DNA of 64,000 bases from Verrucomicrobia bacterium IMCC26134 (GCA_000972765.1 CP011265.1:1302001-1366000); one strand, 5' to 3'. Shown: positions 35,294 to 45,332, counted from the first letter of the stretch. The notes: a model not told the origin generated them from the letters alone. Program-made: numbers and translations.

Positions 35294-36748
35294 ATGATAA
35301 TGAAACTAAACTACATGCTTTCGGTTGCGTCTATTTTGAGCGTAACCGTCTTGGCGCAAGGCCCGACCAATGCTGATGCGTTGGTTTATAGTGACGGCGT
35401 CCTCACTCTCACCGCTGACTCACTCGCGGATTCGGTGGGTTCTTTCTCCGCTGATAAACTGCCCGTCGTCACTCCTCTTAATCAGTCTACGCTCAAGGGG
35501 GACCAAAGCCCCATCGTTAAGGGTATGTGGAGTATCGCACTCAACGACATGGAGCGCAATCTGGTGACGACGGAAAAAAACGGCACCTATTTCGCGGCCG
35601 GAATACGTTACACCACGCGTATTTACACCCGGGACATTGCGTTTGCGGCGGTATTGGCTGGCAATGATCTATATCCTGCGGAAATATTGCAATCCATTAA
35701 GATTACGCGAAAGGTTAGGTTGGAAATGGGCTATAAAGTATCCACGCCCCACATTATCAAAGAAATAAACGCCCCTTGGGAAGCTGTTGCCGAAATTGAA
35801 AAAGCGGTCATGGCCAAGTATAGCAGCAACAGTTTTACGCGGGGCACCGATGACGTCATCTGGATTTGGGCTATTGACGACCTTTATGCCAAGAACCCCC
35901 GCTTGGCTGATTGGGATTGGTTTTATAAAACCGGCGAAAAGTTCTTCAACGAGTTCTATGCCCCCTGGTTCGATTCAACGGATGGACTTTATCGCGGCCA
36001 ATCTACGTTCCAGGATATTCAACACAACGGCTACCCCGCAAACTATAGCATCACCGACTGCGTCTTGCTCAAGGCCGCCTCCACGAATGCGTTGTATTAT
36101 AAAGGCCTGATCGCCATGGCCAATGCCGCCAAAATATCCGGTCAAGACACCGCTGTCGTCAAGTTCTGGCAAGCCAAAGCAGACGCGCTGAGGGCAGCCT
36201 TTCAACATGAGTTCATTATGCCTGACGGACGTATCTCCTACTACAAGGATCGCGACGGAAAGTTGATGCCAAATCAGCATAACCTCGGCACGGCCTTGGC
36301 GACTATCTTTGGTATGCTCAGCCCCGAGCAGGCGCGCCTCGCTTATCAACACTACCCGGTCACACCGCGCGGCGTTGCGTTGGTCGAACCCTACCTCACG
36401 GACAAATTGGGCTCACACAACTCGGGCGATTGGCCGTTTTGCACGGCCTTGTTTTTCTGGGGCAAGGAGATCGCGGATGGTAAATCCTACCAGGCCGAGA
36501 CGGTCGCCCAACTGGGCCGTGCGATCGGCACCAAGCTGGAACCTAAAAAGCCGCAGAAGAAGGCGGAGTCAAATGAGCCCGGTGATTGGGGTGATGGCTT
36601 TGGCTCCTTCCATGAAAAAATAGACCACGTAACCGGCTTGATCGGTGGCTCAGGCAGCCAACTCTGGTCGGCCGCGGCCTATTTGAATATATTTCTCCGC
36701 CACAATCAGGTCGAAATTTTTAAAGACCTACCCGCTAAACAAAAATGA
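35294..36748 (+). CDS. Secreted (alpha/alpha)6-barrel glycosidase-like protein
   Basis: 484 residues. Signal peptide (LNYMLSVASILSVTVLAQG, cleavage near residue 22). The body resembles six-hairpin glycosidases: WSIALNDMERNLVTTEKNGTYFAAGIRYTTRIYTRDIAFAAVLAGNDLYP, FTRGTDDVIWIWAIDDLY, DGLYRGQSTFQDIQHNGYP, NYSITDCVLLKAASTNALYYKGL and NQHNLGTALATIFGML. Acidic residues in RIYTRDIA and TDDVIWI are candidates for catalysis, but the CAZy family is not certain. Stop overlaps the next start (ATGA), so it is co-translated with the GH36-like gene. Confidence 0.7.
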   Translation: MIMKLNYMLSVASILSVTVLAQGPTNADALVYSDGVLTLTADSLADSVGSFSADKLPVVTPLNQSTLKGDQSPIVKGMWSIALNDMERNLVTTEKNGTYFAAGIRYTTRIYTRDIAFAAVLAGNDLYPAEILQSIKITRKVRLEMGYKVSTPHIIKEINAPWEAVAEIEKAVMAKYSSNSFTRGTDDVIWIWAIDDLYAKNPRLADWDWFYKTGEKFFNEFYAPWFDSTDGLYRGQSTFQDIQHNGYPANYSITDCVLLKAASTNALYYKGLIAMANAAKISGQDTAVVKFWQAKADALRAAFQHEFIMPDGRISYYKDRDGKLMPNQHNLGTALATIFGMLSPEQARLAYQHYPVTPRGVALVEPYLTDKLGSHNSGDWPFCTALFFWGKEIADGKSYQAETVAQLGRAIGTKLEPKKPQKKAESNEPGDWGDGFGSFHEKIDHVTGLIGGSGSQLWSAAAYLNIFLRHNQVEIFKDLPAKQK

Positions 36749-38889
36749 AACTCCGATCATTAAAACTCATCTCACTCTTTGTAATTCTTGGCGGGTCCTG
36801 TTTATCGCAAGTTACGCCGACGATCGTGCACACCGCCGATCAGGCCACCTATGCACTCGGCTGGAAAGAATACAAACTTGAAAACCTCGGCTTGGAAGTT
36901 CTCGTTGACGGCAAGTGGGTAAAAGCCACGGATTTCCCAATTGCCTCATGGTCAATGAAAACCGGCGAAGTCAATCGTATCAGCCGCATGGACCCGTCCG
37001 ATGGCGCGGTCGGTTTGCATGAGTTGACGCTTTCGGGCCGCAGCCCGCTAAAGACCCTCATCTTGCAAGTCGAGGTTGTCGAAAACCGCCCTTATGTGGT
37101 GGTCGCCGCCAAGGTAACGGCTGCCAGCGAGTTCCAGTTGGGTGGTGTCCGTCTCCTAACGTGTGATAAGGTAGCCATCTTCGGCAAGAGTGACGCCAAC
37201 ACCCTGTTCCTTGAGGCGGTGGAGGCACCCCATGACGGACGCATTATCCGCCCCTGGATGTTGGATCCCACACGCTACAATGTGGAAACGAATGGCAAAC
37301 AAGCGAAACTGGACCCCTCATTTTGGGTGACCCTGTTGACCAATGATTCCGCCAACCAGACATTGGTGGGTGCCGCCATCGAGGGTGAGCTTTGGCCGAC
37401 CAGCTTTAAGTGGAACTGGCAGGATGAAACTTGTGTAGGCCTGAAAATCATCAGCAGCAGCGTGACGGGCCGCGAAAAGGTCTTCATGCGCAAAGATGCC
37501 AGCGTGAATGTGGACAAGGTCATGCTGGGCCTTTGGAGTAATATACGACCGACTCAGGTTCTGGCCGAGGCAGGCCGGATCATGGGTAAAAACGTGCGTC
37601 GCGATAAACCGATGAAACAGCCTCTTCCCGGCTGGAGCAGCTGGCATTCGGCTGCCCGTGACGTATCCGAAAAGGGCATCATGGAATCAGCCAAGTTCGT
37701 CCGTGCGAATATGTATGATTCGGGCTGGAAAATGATCCAACTCGACGGTGGCTGGTGGACCACGCAAGGCTCATACACCGTAAACAACGACTTCCCTCAT
37801 GGCATCCGCTGGCTGGCCGATGAAATTCGTGGCATGGGGCTTGAGTTTGGCCTTCATGTCAGTCCGTTCCGCGCCAACCCCAATGATCCGTTCATCAAGG
37901 CGCATCCAGCGTGGGTGCTTAAGCCTTATGCCAGAAAAAGGGTGAGAAAGGACGATGACGAAATGATCACTACGATCGGCGGGGTTTATCTTGACGGGTC
38001 CAATCCAGAGGTTGCGCCATTCCTTGCCGGTCAATTCCGCACCATGGTCGAGGCCTACAAGCCTGTTTTTATGAAATGGGATCATCATTACGGCACATTG
38101 GAGGAGGGAGCCCGCTTCGATCCCACGATGACAGGTTTGCAGGCCCATAACAAGGTGGTGCGCATGATTCGCGCCGCGTTGCCGGAAGACCTTATCATCA
38201 CGCGCAGCATGGGGTGGCTTTATGGTGCGATTGAATGCTACGACGCGATTCGCATCGGCAACGACATCAACCATCCCGGCCTGGGCGAGCGTCATCCTGA
38301 TAAGCCCAACTCCACCAACATGACCTATGGAAAGACCCTGGGCCCCATAGAAAATGTGTATTTCGGAAAAGGTGACAAGGGCTTGATTCGCTTCGCCCGC
38401 TCGGTCGCGCAAAACTATTACATTCACCGCAACATCGCCATCAACGATCCCGATGCGTTTTTTGTCACCGAACAATACACTGAGGACGAGGCCAAGTGTC
38501 ATATCACACTGCAGGCCATCATGGGCGGCATCTATTTTGTGGGTGACTTGCTGCAACACGTGCCCGCTGAGCGTGTGGCCCTTGCGACAAATAAAGATCT
38601 AATGGCCATCAATCAAGAGCTCACCCACGCGGTTCCAATCGATATATTCAAAGGCCCGGATATTCCGCGTATTTGGAAACTGGAGCTTAAGGATCGTGTG
38701 ATTTATGCCCTCTATAACTGGCTTGATGCGCCAGTTAAGAGCACCTATACACTTGCTGATCTCGAGCTTGCGTCGGCGGATTATAAATTGAAAGAGATAT
38801 GGTCCGGCGAACAGATGAAACTCACTGATGGACGCCTCACCTTCGACGAAAAGCCGCATTCAGTGCGCTTTATTGAGTTCAGGAAGTAA
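36745..38889 (+). CDS. Secreted GH36-like alpha-galactosidase
   Basis: 714 residues with signal peptide (SLKLISLFVILGGSCLSQ). An N-terminal beta-sandwich (about 30-270) is followed by a TIM barrel: GWSSWHSAARDVSEKGIMESA, MIQLDGGWW, GLEFGLHVSPFRAN, the nucleophile D446 in VFMKWDHHYG and the probable acid/base D507 in RIGNDINHP. A C-terminal sandwich domain ends KPHSVRFIEFRK. This is the layout of clan GH-D enzymes, which release alpha-galactosyl residues. Exact substrate is unknown. It is the second gene of a two-gene operon and overlaps the upstream gene by 4 bases. Confidence 0.8.
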   Translation: MKLRSLKLISLFVILGGSCLSQVTPTIVHTADQATYALGWKEYKLENLGLEVLVDGKWVKATDFPIASWSMKTGEVNRISRMDPSDGAVGLHELTLSGRSPLKTLILQVEVVENRPYVVVAAKVTAASEFQLGGVRLLTCDKVAIFGKSDANTLFLEAVEAPHDGRIIRPWMLDPTRYNVETNGKQAKLDPSFWVTLLTNDSANQTLVGAAIEGELWPTSFKWNWQDETCVGLKIISSSVTGREKVFMRKDASVNVDKVMLGLWSNIRPTQVLAEAGRIMGKNVRRDKPMKQPLPGWSSWHSAARDVSEKGIMESAKFVRANMYDSGWKMIQLDGGWWTTQGSYTVNNDFPHGIRWLADEIRGMGLEFGLHVSPFRANPNDPFIKAHPAWVLKPYARKRVRKDDDEMITTIGGVYLDGSNPEVAPFLAGQFRTMVEAYKPVFMKWDHHYGTLEEGARFDPTMTGLQAHNKVVRMIRAALPEDLIITRSMGWLYGAIECYDAIRIGNDINHPGLGERHPDKPNSTNMTYGKTLGPIENVYFGKGDKGLIRFARSVAQNYYIHRNIAINDPDAFFVTEQYTEDEAKCHITLQAIMGGIYFVGDLLQHVPAERVALATNKDLMAINQELTHAVPIDIFKGPDIPRIWKLELKDRVIYALYNWLDAPVKSTYTLADLELASADYKLKEIWSGEQMKLTDGRLTFDEKPHSVRFIEFRK

Positions 38890-38906
38890 TCGAACAAACA
38901 GTGAGA

Positions 38907-38936
38907 AAAGCCCATTCCTAACCGACTGGGCTTTTT
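38907..38936 (+). terminator. Intrinsic terminator after glycosidase operon
   Basis: AAAGCCCA / TGGGCTTT arms around a 12-base loop, then TTTTTA. Lies 18 bp past the stop. Confidence 0.85.
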
Positions 38937-39555
38937 ATTCATTCTGAATCCCGCATTTGAACGCACTGCGGCTGAGATTTGTGACCGCCAAATTTTGCTA
39001 AATGCCGCTTAATCAACCCCAATCCTGTCCATTCGAAAACCGATCCGCTTTTCACCCGGCAGGTGAATCTAATATTTATCTTTTTCGAGTCTTATACTTA
39101 TGAATTAGAGCAATTGAGCGGTTCTCTATCTGCGGTCTTAGGGATTTCCGTGCCTATTTGGGTTCAACTCTTGGTCAAAAATACCGTTACCTGGGTGTCT
39201 GGCGACTTCGTCTCGTGGTTTGTTTTTGGTATCTGCACCCCCCGACGCCAACTGGCGCGCATTTCATAGATCGAGGAACTGATCAACCCTACTCAATGTT
39301 TTTTGAATAGCCAAATGCGACTGCCAGTCCCGAAAAAATGCTAGTTTTAAAGCAATATATTAGCGGTGTGCGCCGGCGCGACGCTGCAGTCTAGAAAGAC
39401 GAAAATAGCCCGTAAGATCCGGGCCACAAGGGAAGTAAACTTATATCAAACCCTACTCTAAATACACCTGCTTTATCGATCAGAAAATAAAGTTGCCCGC
39501 ACGACGCACCGCCTTGCACTTTCGAGGTTAATTCACACCTCTTTAACATATTTCC
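38937..39555. other. Long spacer before the sigma factor gene
   Basis: 619 bp, AT-rich, without a convincing gene; the 68-codon frame at 39063-39269 is hydrophobic at first but ends in unrelated sequence and is not called. CCGTAAGATCCGGGCC near 39409 loosely recalls the CGTTAGAT leader element described for later genes. Confidence 0.45.
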
Positions 39556-40089
39556 ATGAACGAACAAACTGCCGCCGACGCCGAACGTTTCGTGCGTTTG
39601 TTTGCCGAGCATGAGCCTCGGGTGCGTGCTTTTGTGCGTGCGGGCTTGCCTTCGGTGCATGATGCCAACGAGGTCATGCAGGAGGTCAGCGTGGTGGCGT
39701 GGCGCAAGTTTGGGACCCTGCAAACCCCGGAAGGATTTGGCCGTTGGCTTTGCGTGATCGCCCGCTTCGAGATCCTCAAATACCGGCGAACCAAGGCTCG
39801 TGATCGCCTCGTGCTCGATGACGAACTTTTGGCGACCATTGCCGAGGAGGGCGAGGAGGAGCTGGACATGCGCGCCCGCGAAATCCAAAATTTGCAAAGT
39901 TGCCTGAAAAAGTTGCCGGAAAAACACCGTCAGCTGGTGATCCAGGCCTACTCCCCGGGGCAGTCCAAAAAGATTTTAGCCACTCAGGTCGGGAAGACAC
40001 AGGAAGCGATGTATCAACTCTTGTCCCGACTTCGGCTGGCTTTGATGAACTGTATCGGCCGCCTTGCTTTAAATGGAGGTCAACTATGA
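39556..40089 (+). CDS. ECF-type RNA polymerase sigma factor
   Basis: 177 residues. Region 2: FVRLFAEHEPRVRAFVRAGLPSVHDANEVMQEVSVVAWRKFGTL and FGRWLCVIARFEILKYRR. Region 4: LQSCLKKLPEKHRQLVIQAYSPGQSKKILATQVGKTQEAMYQLLSRLRLALMNCI. This is the Planctomycete/Verrucomicrobial ECF type that pairs with FecR-domain proteins. It is followed, with a 4-base overlap, by a FecR-like membrane protein. Likely to direct transcription of surface or uptake genes, possibly including the neighbouring secreted proteins. Confidence 0.93.
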   Translation: MNEQTAADAERFVRLFAEHEPRVRAFVRAGLPSVHDANEVMQEVSVVAWRKFGTLQTPEGFGRWLCVIARFEILKYRRTKARDRLVLDDELLATIAEEGEEELDMRAREIQNLQSCLKKLPEKHRQLVIQAYSPGQSKKILATQVGKTQEAMYQLLSRLRLALMNCIGRLALNGGQL

Positions 40090-41657
40090 CACCTAAAGAA
40101 TGGACCCTGATAGACCGGTATATGACCGGCACGATTACGTATGAGGAGTTTGCACTGATGCAGCGACTCCTGTATGAGAGTGAGGAGTTGCGTTCGGCCT
40201 TTCGTAAGGCCGCGTCGCTTGATATCGGGCTGCACGATCTGCACAGTATGGATCCCAAGCAGTCCGACCTGCTCGCCTTCGATTTCAGCAATGTCTCCAA
40301 ATCGGTCATAGCACCGGCCAGAGGATGGGCGCATAACTCTATTTGGCAGTTGGCTGCGACCATCGCAGTGATCCTGGCTCTCGGCCAGTATTTTTTCTCG
40401 CTGCGCGACGTGCCCGTTCAGATCGTGGCCCAGCGACTGCCGGCTGTGCCCAGCGAGGTGGTTACCGTGGACATCGCCACGGTTATTCATACTTCGGAAT
40501 GTGTGTGGACCCGGTCTGCCAAGCCCCTGGCGGTCGGCGATTCCCTTAGCGCCGGCGAGGTGGAGTTGGGATCCGGCACCTTGGTATTCGCGATACATAA
40601 CGGCCCGCGGATCGTGCTCACGGGGCCGGCCAAGTTTATTCTCCATTCCAAAACTAAAGCCTACCTCGACCACGGTTATCTCAGTTTTCAGAACTTCCTA
40701 AACTCCAACTCCTTTGACCTCACAACACCCCAGTCTTTGCTCTCCGATATCGGCACGGAGTATGCAGTCTCAGTGAATGAAGGCGGCGAAGTCATCCATG
40801 TGGTGGGCGGAGAAGTGTGGCGAACCAATCTGGCCGAGCAGGATGACGTCTCGTTCATTGGCAAAGGCGAGACACAGGTTATTGGCTCCAATCAGGACAC
40901 CGATAAGCTCCTTTCCTTCATCGAAACCACGAGGAGCAGTTTGCAGGAAACCGATAATACCCTGCAACAACCCATTGCCAGCGATAGTTTTGAGTATAGA
41001 GAAGAGGCCGGCGGTGACACGGCCAACCTCGCTGGAGGCACCGGGTGGCAGGGTCCGTGGAAAGTCACACTCCGCAAGTTTGATAATTCCACCTTGAAAA
41101 CCGACCGACTGAAGGTGGATGCGGGGCAGGGTGTTGGCTTGACCACTCAATCCTCGTCCACGGGCATCGGCCTTAGCGGAGACTCAGTGATGAATCGTGC
41201 GCTGGCCGAGCCGATAAGTATGGAGGCGAACGCAACCTGCTATATCAGCCTGCACTATAACACGTCCGCCTTTGCGGAAGGTGATCGCATGGCACTTTTA
41301 TTGAAACTGAATGATTCTTTTAATCGGAAGGATCTCACGCTCGGGATAAACGGCGATAAGCGGCTTCTTTGCCGTTTCGACGGCTCCGCGAAGAGCCTTA
41401 ACCCAGTGTCGGCGACAGGGGAGATGCTGTTGGTAGCCAGAATCACTGCCCACAAAAACGATAATGCCACCGTGGATATCGTGATGCTCGATCCGACTGC
41501 AACATTGACGACGGAGCCGACCGAGTGGGACCTGAACCGGGGAATTGATCTCAATAAAACGCTGTGGGATACGCTTACGCTGCATGTTTTCAGTAAGAAG
41601 CCGGTGAATATCGAAGAGGTTCGCGTAAGCAGAACCTGGCGCGGGCTGCTTAATTAG
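40086..41657 (+). CDS. FecR-domain anti-sigma regulator with C-terminal sandwich domain
   Basis: 523 residues from ATG 40086 (the frame is open from 39900 but overlaps the sigma gene). The N-terminal cytoplasmic part (EWTLIDRYMTGTITYEEFALMQRLL) is the short anti-sigma helix bundle. One membrane segment lies at about 87-104 (IWQLAATIAVILALGQYFF). The periplasmic FecR domain is around 130-260, with VELGSGTLVFAIHNGPRIVLTGPAKF, SLLSDIGTEYAVSVNEGGEVIHVVGGEVW. A jelly-roll-like region of about 230 residues (SDSFEYREEAGGDTANLAGGTGWQGPW onward) follows. It should hold or activate the sigma factor in response to an envelope signal. Confidence 0.88.
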   Translation: MTPKEWTLIDRYMTGTITYEEFALMQRLLYESEELRSAFRKAASLDIGLHDLHSMDPKQSDLLAFDFSNVSKSVIAPARGWAHNSIWQLAATIAVILALGQYFFSLRDVPVQIVAQRLPAVPSEVVTVDIATVIHTSECVWTRSAKPLAVGDSLSAGEVELGSGTLVFAIHNGPRIVLTGPAKFILHSKTKAYLDHGYLSFQNFLNSNSFDLTTPQSLLSDIGTEYAVSVNEGGEVIHVVGGEVWRTNLAEQDDVSFIGKGETQVIGSNQDTDKLLSFIETTRSSLQETDNTLQQPIASDSFEYREEAGGDTANLAGGTGWQGPWKVTLRKFDNSTLKTDRLKVDAGQGVGLTTQSSSTGIGLSGDSVMNRALAEPISMEANATCYISLHYNTSAFAEGDRMALLLKLNDSFNRKDLTLGINGDKRLLCRFDGSAKSLNPVSATGEMLLVARITAHKNDNATVDIVMLDPTATLTTEPTEWDLNRGIDLNKTLWDTLTLHVFSKKPVNIEEVRVSRTWRGLLN

Positions 41658-42071
41658 CGCTGGACTGGGAATCCACAAAGGAATTTCAGGCGCATATGGT
41701 GGGGCGTATGCGCGCCACGCGCCGACGACTGGGGTGGGGTAGGGTGTGCGCTTACGAATACTCGGCTTTGGTGGATTCCTGATCGCACGACGGGAATCGT
41801 GGGGCCGCCTGCCGCCCGCGTCACCCGCGCTATGCACCCGCTGGGTGCACCTCTGGGCTCCGCGAGCGCCATCCAGCTCAACATTTTTCGAGATATTTCG
41901 CCGCCCACTGCCGTTTCCAGGTTAATGTCCACGGTGCCCTGTTTTCCGCGGAAGGTTTTTTGAGATTTATTTTCTGCGATCTCCGGGAAGCTTAAACTAT
42001 TAAAAAAAAGATAGTTAAGAAAGCACGGTCCACGAGGAATAAAAAATCACGACCGAAAGCTTAAAAATTTT
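41658..42071. other. Spacer with imperfect inverted repeat
   Basis: No gene seen. GGAATCCACAAAG at 41668-41680 and CTTTGGTGGATTCC at 41766-41779 are inverted with respect to each other over about 110 bp. That could be a terminator-proximal structure or the ends of a small non-autonomous element. The remainder (41870-42071) becomes AT-rich and ends at the CGTTAGAT element. Confidence 0.4.
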
Positions 42072-42150
42072 CGTTAGATCCCGAGACCAGCGGGAATTCT
42101 ACCTATGACAAGGTAATCACATCCCAGCTCTTCTCCTGACCCCTCGCCCC
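42072..42150 (+). promoter_or_regulatory. CGTTAGAT leader element, copy 1
   Basis: CGTTAGAT at 42072-42079 with the following CC and GGGAATTCTA. A small hairpin ACCT-ATGACA-AGGT follows; the distance from the T of CGTTAGAT to the start codon is 71 bases. The same element precedes the two paralogous genes at 45515 and 48635. It is probably a promoter with a 5' leader; the exact -35 is not recognisable. Confidence 0.5.
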
Positions 42151-45036
42151 ATGAAACCCCACATGAATACCCGTCCAATCGCCTCTTCTGTTTCCTTCTT
42201 ACGTTACCCTGCGGCCGTCGCCCTCCTCCTCGCCGCTCTGCCCGCCGCGCAGGCTGCGGATGGCACCTGGACCGGCGGCACTTCGGCAACATGGGCGACG
42301 ACCACCAACTGGTCGGGCGGCACCGTTTCCGGTAGCACCGCCGCGAACTCCGACATCGCCACTTTTAACACTGCTTCCTACTCCTTCGCACCCACGGCTG
42401 CGAGTAATTATTTCCTTGGCGGCTTGAGTTTCGGCGCGAGTAACACGGGTTCACTTACGATCACAACCGCGACAGGTAACAACCGCCTAAATGTGGGGTC
42501 TAGCGGTATTCAGATGACCTCTGGTTCGGGCGCGGTGATTTTTGGAGCCGCATCATCGCAAGGTATCAACGCCACCTCCAATCAGACGTGGACGAACAAC
42601 TCCGCTAGTTTGCTCACGGTAAACCGTGTGGCGGTCGATGATTTGGCGGCGACAGGCACCTACACTTTGACCATTAGCGGGGCAGGAGCTGGCGGCGTTA
42701 CGGTTTCGAACAACGTGGCGGACTTAAATAATGCTGCCGATGCCAGTCGCAAGCTGGCGGTCATCATCAATTCAACCGGTGGGGCGACGAACTTCGCTAA
42801 CAGTAGCACCTACTCGGGCGGCACCACCCTGACCGCCGGCCTCCTACAGATAGGCGGCGCGAGCACTGGCACGTCGGGAGCGCCCACAAGCAGCGCATTG
42901 GGCACCGGTAGCCTTGCCCTCAATGGCGGCACGCTTTCCTCCGGTAGCAACTCAACTCGCACGGTTTTTAATGTGACCACCATCGGCGGCAATGTCATCT
43001 TGGGCGACGCCACCAACACGGGCGTGCTGACCTTCGATACGACTGTCGGCCTCACGGGGGGCATCCGCACAGTGAACACCGCGACCGGCAGCGGAGCAAC
43101 ATTCTCTGGCGTCGTGAGCAACGGCGGCCTCACCAAGATCGGTGCTGGCACCCTGACTCTCAATGGCACTTCAGCCAACACCTACACCGGCCTCACCACC
43201 GTGAGCGCAGGCAGCCTCACCCTCGCTAAAACCTCAGGTGACGCCATCGCGGGCAATATGCTGGTCAACGGCGGCAACGTGAGCGTCACCGTTGCGGGCA
43301 CCCAAATCGCCGACACCGCTACGGTTGAAGTCTCCTCCGGTAGCTTGACGATTGGCAATGGACTAAACGAAACTGTAGCCACGGTTAGGCTCACCGGTGG
43401 TAATATCATTGGTGGAAATAGCTCTTCTACTCTGACTGCCACGACCACCTTTGATCTCCAAGGCGGCACCAACACGGCGATACTTGCCGGTGCGGGAGCA
43501 GCGACCAAGACCACCTCTGGAACGATTCTTTTTACCAAACCGAACACCTACAGCGGCGGCACCACCCTCACCGCTGGCACTCTGCAGATTGGCAATGGCA
43601 ACTTGGGTTCAGTGGGCGCGATCACCAGCAGTGCAATTGGCACGGGCCCTCTGGCCCTCAATGGCGGCCAGATCTCTTCCAATAGCGCCGCGAATAATCG
43701 CACGCTTCTGAATACGCTCACCATCGGTGGTAACGTCACCTTGGGCGATGCAACAAATACCGGTATCATCACCTTCAGCGCGGATGCCGATCTCGGCGGA
43801 GCTACCCGCACACTGACCACCGCGACCGGTAGCGGTGCGACTTTCAACGGCATCGTCAGCAACGGCGGCATTACCAAGGACGGCGCGGGCACCCTGATCC
43901 TAAACGGAGGAAACACCTACACCGGTGCGACCACGATCAGCGCCGGCACCTTGCAGGTCGGCGGCACTACCGGTTCGATCGACTCCACCTCGGGTGTCAC
44001 CAACAATGCCGCTCTCGTTTACAACCGCAGCAACGACTTCACCGTAGGCTACGTCATTGGCGGAAGCGGCACCCTGACCAAACAAGGTAACGGCACCCTC
44101 ACGCTCACTGGCAGCAACGGCTACGCTGGCACGACCACCATTACGGCTGGCACCCTGCAGGTGGGGGCGGGCACGGATGCCGGCTCGATCGCTTCGAGCG
44201 CCAATATCGTCAATAACGGTGCCGTGGTTTACAACGTAGGCTCGGGAAATCGCACGTATGCCGGTGTCATCAGTGGCAACGGCTCGCTCACCCAAAACAG
44301 CGCCGGAGGCACGCTCACGCTCTCGGGCAACAACACTTATACCGGAGCGACTTCGGTTAACGCCGGCACACTGATTGTGTCGGGGGCTATTGCCTCTTCC
44401 GTTACCACCGTCGCACCTGGCGCAGTATTGACCTTCACTGGATCCAGTTACGCAGGTAATATTTCGATTGGCGCCGGCGCTTCCTTCTCACTCGGCACCG
44501 CTGGCACCGCCGGAGCGGTGGCAATCACTGACGGCACCTTCACCGGCGCTGGCACCGTCGGCTCGCTCACCTTTATCGGTGCGAGCGTCTTTTCCCCTGG
44601 CAACTCGCCTGGCACCGTCACTATCGCCGACGGAGGCACACTTACTATGAGCTTGAGCACGGTCTCGGATTTCGAGATCACCAGCCCGTTGTTCGGAACT
44701 GGCACCTACGATCTTGTCAATGGAACTGCTGGTGGCTCTTTCGAGTCGGTAGTTTTCGATGGCACGCTCAACTTGATTTTCTCAGGCAGCGGTTACTCAG
44801 TGAGTGCGACCGCCGTGAAAATTTTTGACGTGAATTCGTATAGCGGCGCCTTCAGCACGGTGAACGTATCAGGTCTCGATACTGGCCTTGTAGCCACTTT
44901 CGATAGCACCACGGGCTATGTCTCCATCGCCGCCATTCCCGAGCCCTCCGCCTACGCCGCATTTGCCGGTCTGGGCATGGTTGGCGTTGCCCTTTATCGC
45001 CGTCGCCGCCAGCAGAAGGCTGCCGTCGCCGCCTGA
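42151..45036 (+). CDS. Secreted beta-helix repeat protein with PEP-CTERM anchor
   Basis: 961 residues. Signal peptide ends near AALPAAQAA (about residue 36). The body contains many autotransporter-associated beta-strand repeats of the form GGTTLTAGTLQIGN or YTGATTISAGTLQVGG, which stack into a right-handed beta-helix. The C-terminus is a PEP-CTERM sorting signal: IPEPSAYAAFAGLGMVGVALYRRRRQQ, i.e. PEP motif, membrane helix and Arg cluster. PEP-CTERM proteins are processed by exosortase and often end up in surface or exopolysaccharide layers. Its N-terminus and leader resemble those of the next two large genes, but those lack PEP-CTERM. Confidence 0.9.
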   Translation: MKPHMNTRPIASSVSFLRYPAAVALLLAALPAAQAADGTWTGGTSATWATTTNWSGGTVSGSTAANSDIATFNTASYSFAPTAASNYFLGGLSFGASNTGSLTITTATGNNRLNVGSSGIQMTSGSGAVIFGAASSQGINATSNQTWTNNSASLLTVNRVAVDDLAATGTYTLTISGAGAGGVTVSNNVADLNNAADASRKLAVIINSTGGATNFANSSTYSGGTTLTAGLLQIGGASTGTSGAPTSSALGTGSLALNGGTLSSGSNSTRTVFNVTTIGGNVILGDATNTGVLTFDTTVGLTGGIRTVNTATGSGATFSGVVSNGGLTKIGAGTLTLNGTSANTYTGLTTVSAGSLTLAKTSGDAIAGNMLVNGGNVSVTVAGTQIADTATVEVSSGSLTIGNGLNETVATVRLTGGNIIGGNSSSTLTATTTFDLQGGTNTAILAGAGAATKTTSGTILFTKPNTYSGGTTLTAGTLQIGNGNLGSVGAITSSAIGTGPLALNGGQISSNSAANNRTLLNTLTIGGNVTLGDATNTGIITFSADADLGGATRTLTTATGSGATFNGIVSNGGITKDGAGTLILNGGNTYTGATTISAGTLQVGGTTGSIDSTSGVTNNAALVYNRSNDFTVGYVIGGSGTLTKQGNGTLTLTGSNGYAGTTTITAGTLQVGAGTDAGSIASSANIVNNGAVVYNVGSGNRTYAGVISGNGSLTQNSAGGTLTLSGNNTYTGATSVNAGTLIVSGAIASSVTTVAPGAVLTFTGSSYAGNISIGAGASFSLGTAGTAGAVAITDGTFTGAGTVGSLTFIGASVFSPGNSPGTVTIADGGTLTMSLSTVSDFEITSPLFGTGTYDLVNGTAGGSFESVVFDGTLNLIFSGSGYSVSATAVKIFDVNSYSGAFSTVNVSGLDTGLVATFDSTTGYVSIAAIPEPSAYAAFAGLGMVGVALYRRRRQQKAAVAA

Positions 45037-45070
45037 GCGATTGCTGAAATTAGGCCTCAGGTCTCTCACG

Positions 45071-45104
45071 AACCGGCACATCTTCGCGAATGTGCCGGTT
45101 TTTT
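45071..45104 (+). terminator. Intrinsic terminator after PEP-CTERM gene
   Basis: AACCGGCACAT / ATGTGCCGGTT, 11-bp stem with CTTCGCGA loop, then TTTT. Confidence 0.9.
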
Positions 45105-45164
45105 ATTTTATTGCCGGCCCGCGGCGGTATCGGGACTTGAGCCGATTCGCCCTATAACGGAAAT

Positions 45165-45247
45165 GGCTCTTCTCCGCAGCGGTAGCGCGTAGCGCTTTTT
45201 GTTCAGGGGAGCGCCGGCCACGAAATTGCTCCGCCGTTCCACTACAC
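45165..45247 (+). repeat. Spacer segment homologous to 48286-48370
   Basis: Contains GCGTAGCGCTTTTTGTTCAG then GGGAGCGCC, and GCTCCGCCGTTCCACTACAC, matched in the later spacer by GCGGAGCGCTTTCGTCC, GGGAGAGCC and GCTCCGCAATTCTCCTGCAC. Both copies sit about 425 bp before the start of a large repeat-protein gene. It is not a tRNA, although the minus strand has a D-arm-like stretch. Confidence 0.45.
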
Positions 45248-45332
45248 CAGGCCAACGTAAACCTATTTAAACCATAAATTATGACTTAAGTAATTTTAAT
45301 TGAATAGTTTATACTAACTTCTTGTATAATCT

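Noticed and set aside
39063-39269. 68-codon hydrophobic frame upstream of the sigma factor
   Set aside because: Begins hydrophobic but turns into unrelated sequence; AT-rich spacer, no conservation evidence.
45195-45247. tRNA-like stretch on the minus strand (GGCCTGGTGTAGTGGAACGG)
   Set aside because: No anticodon arm, T loop or acceptor stem can be formed; it belongs to a spacer segment duplicated at 48286.
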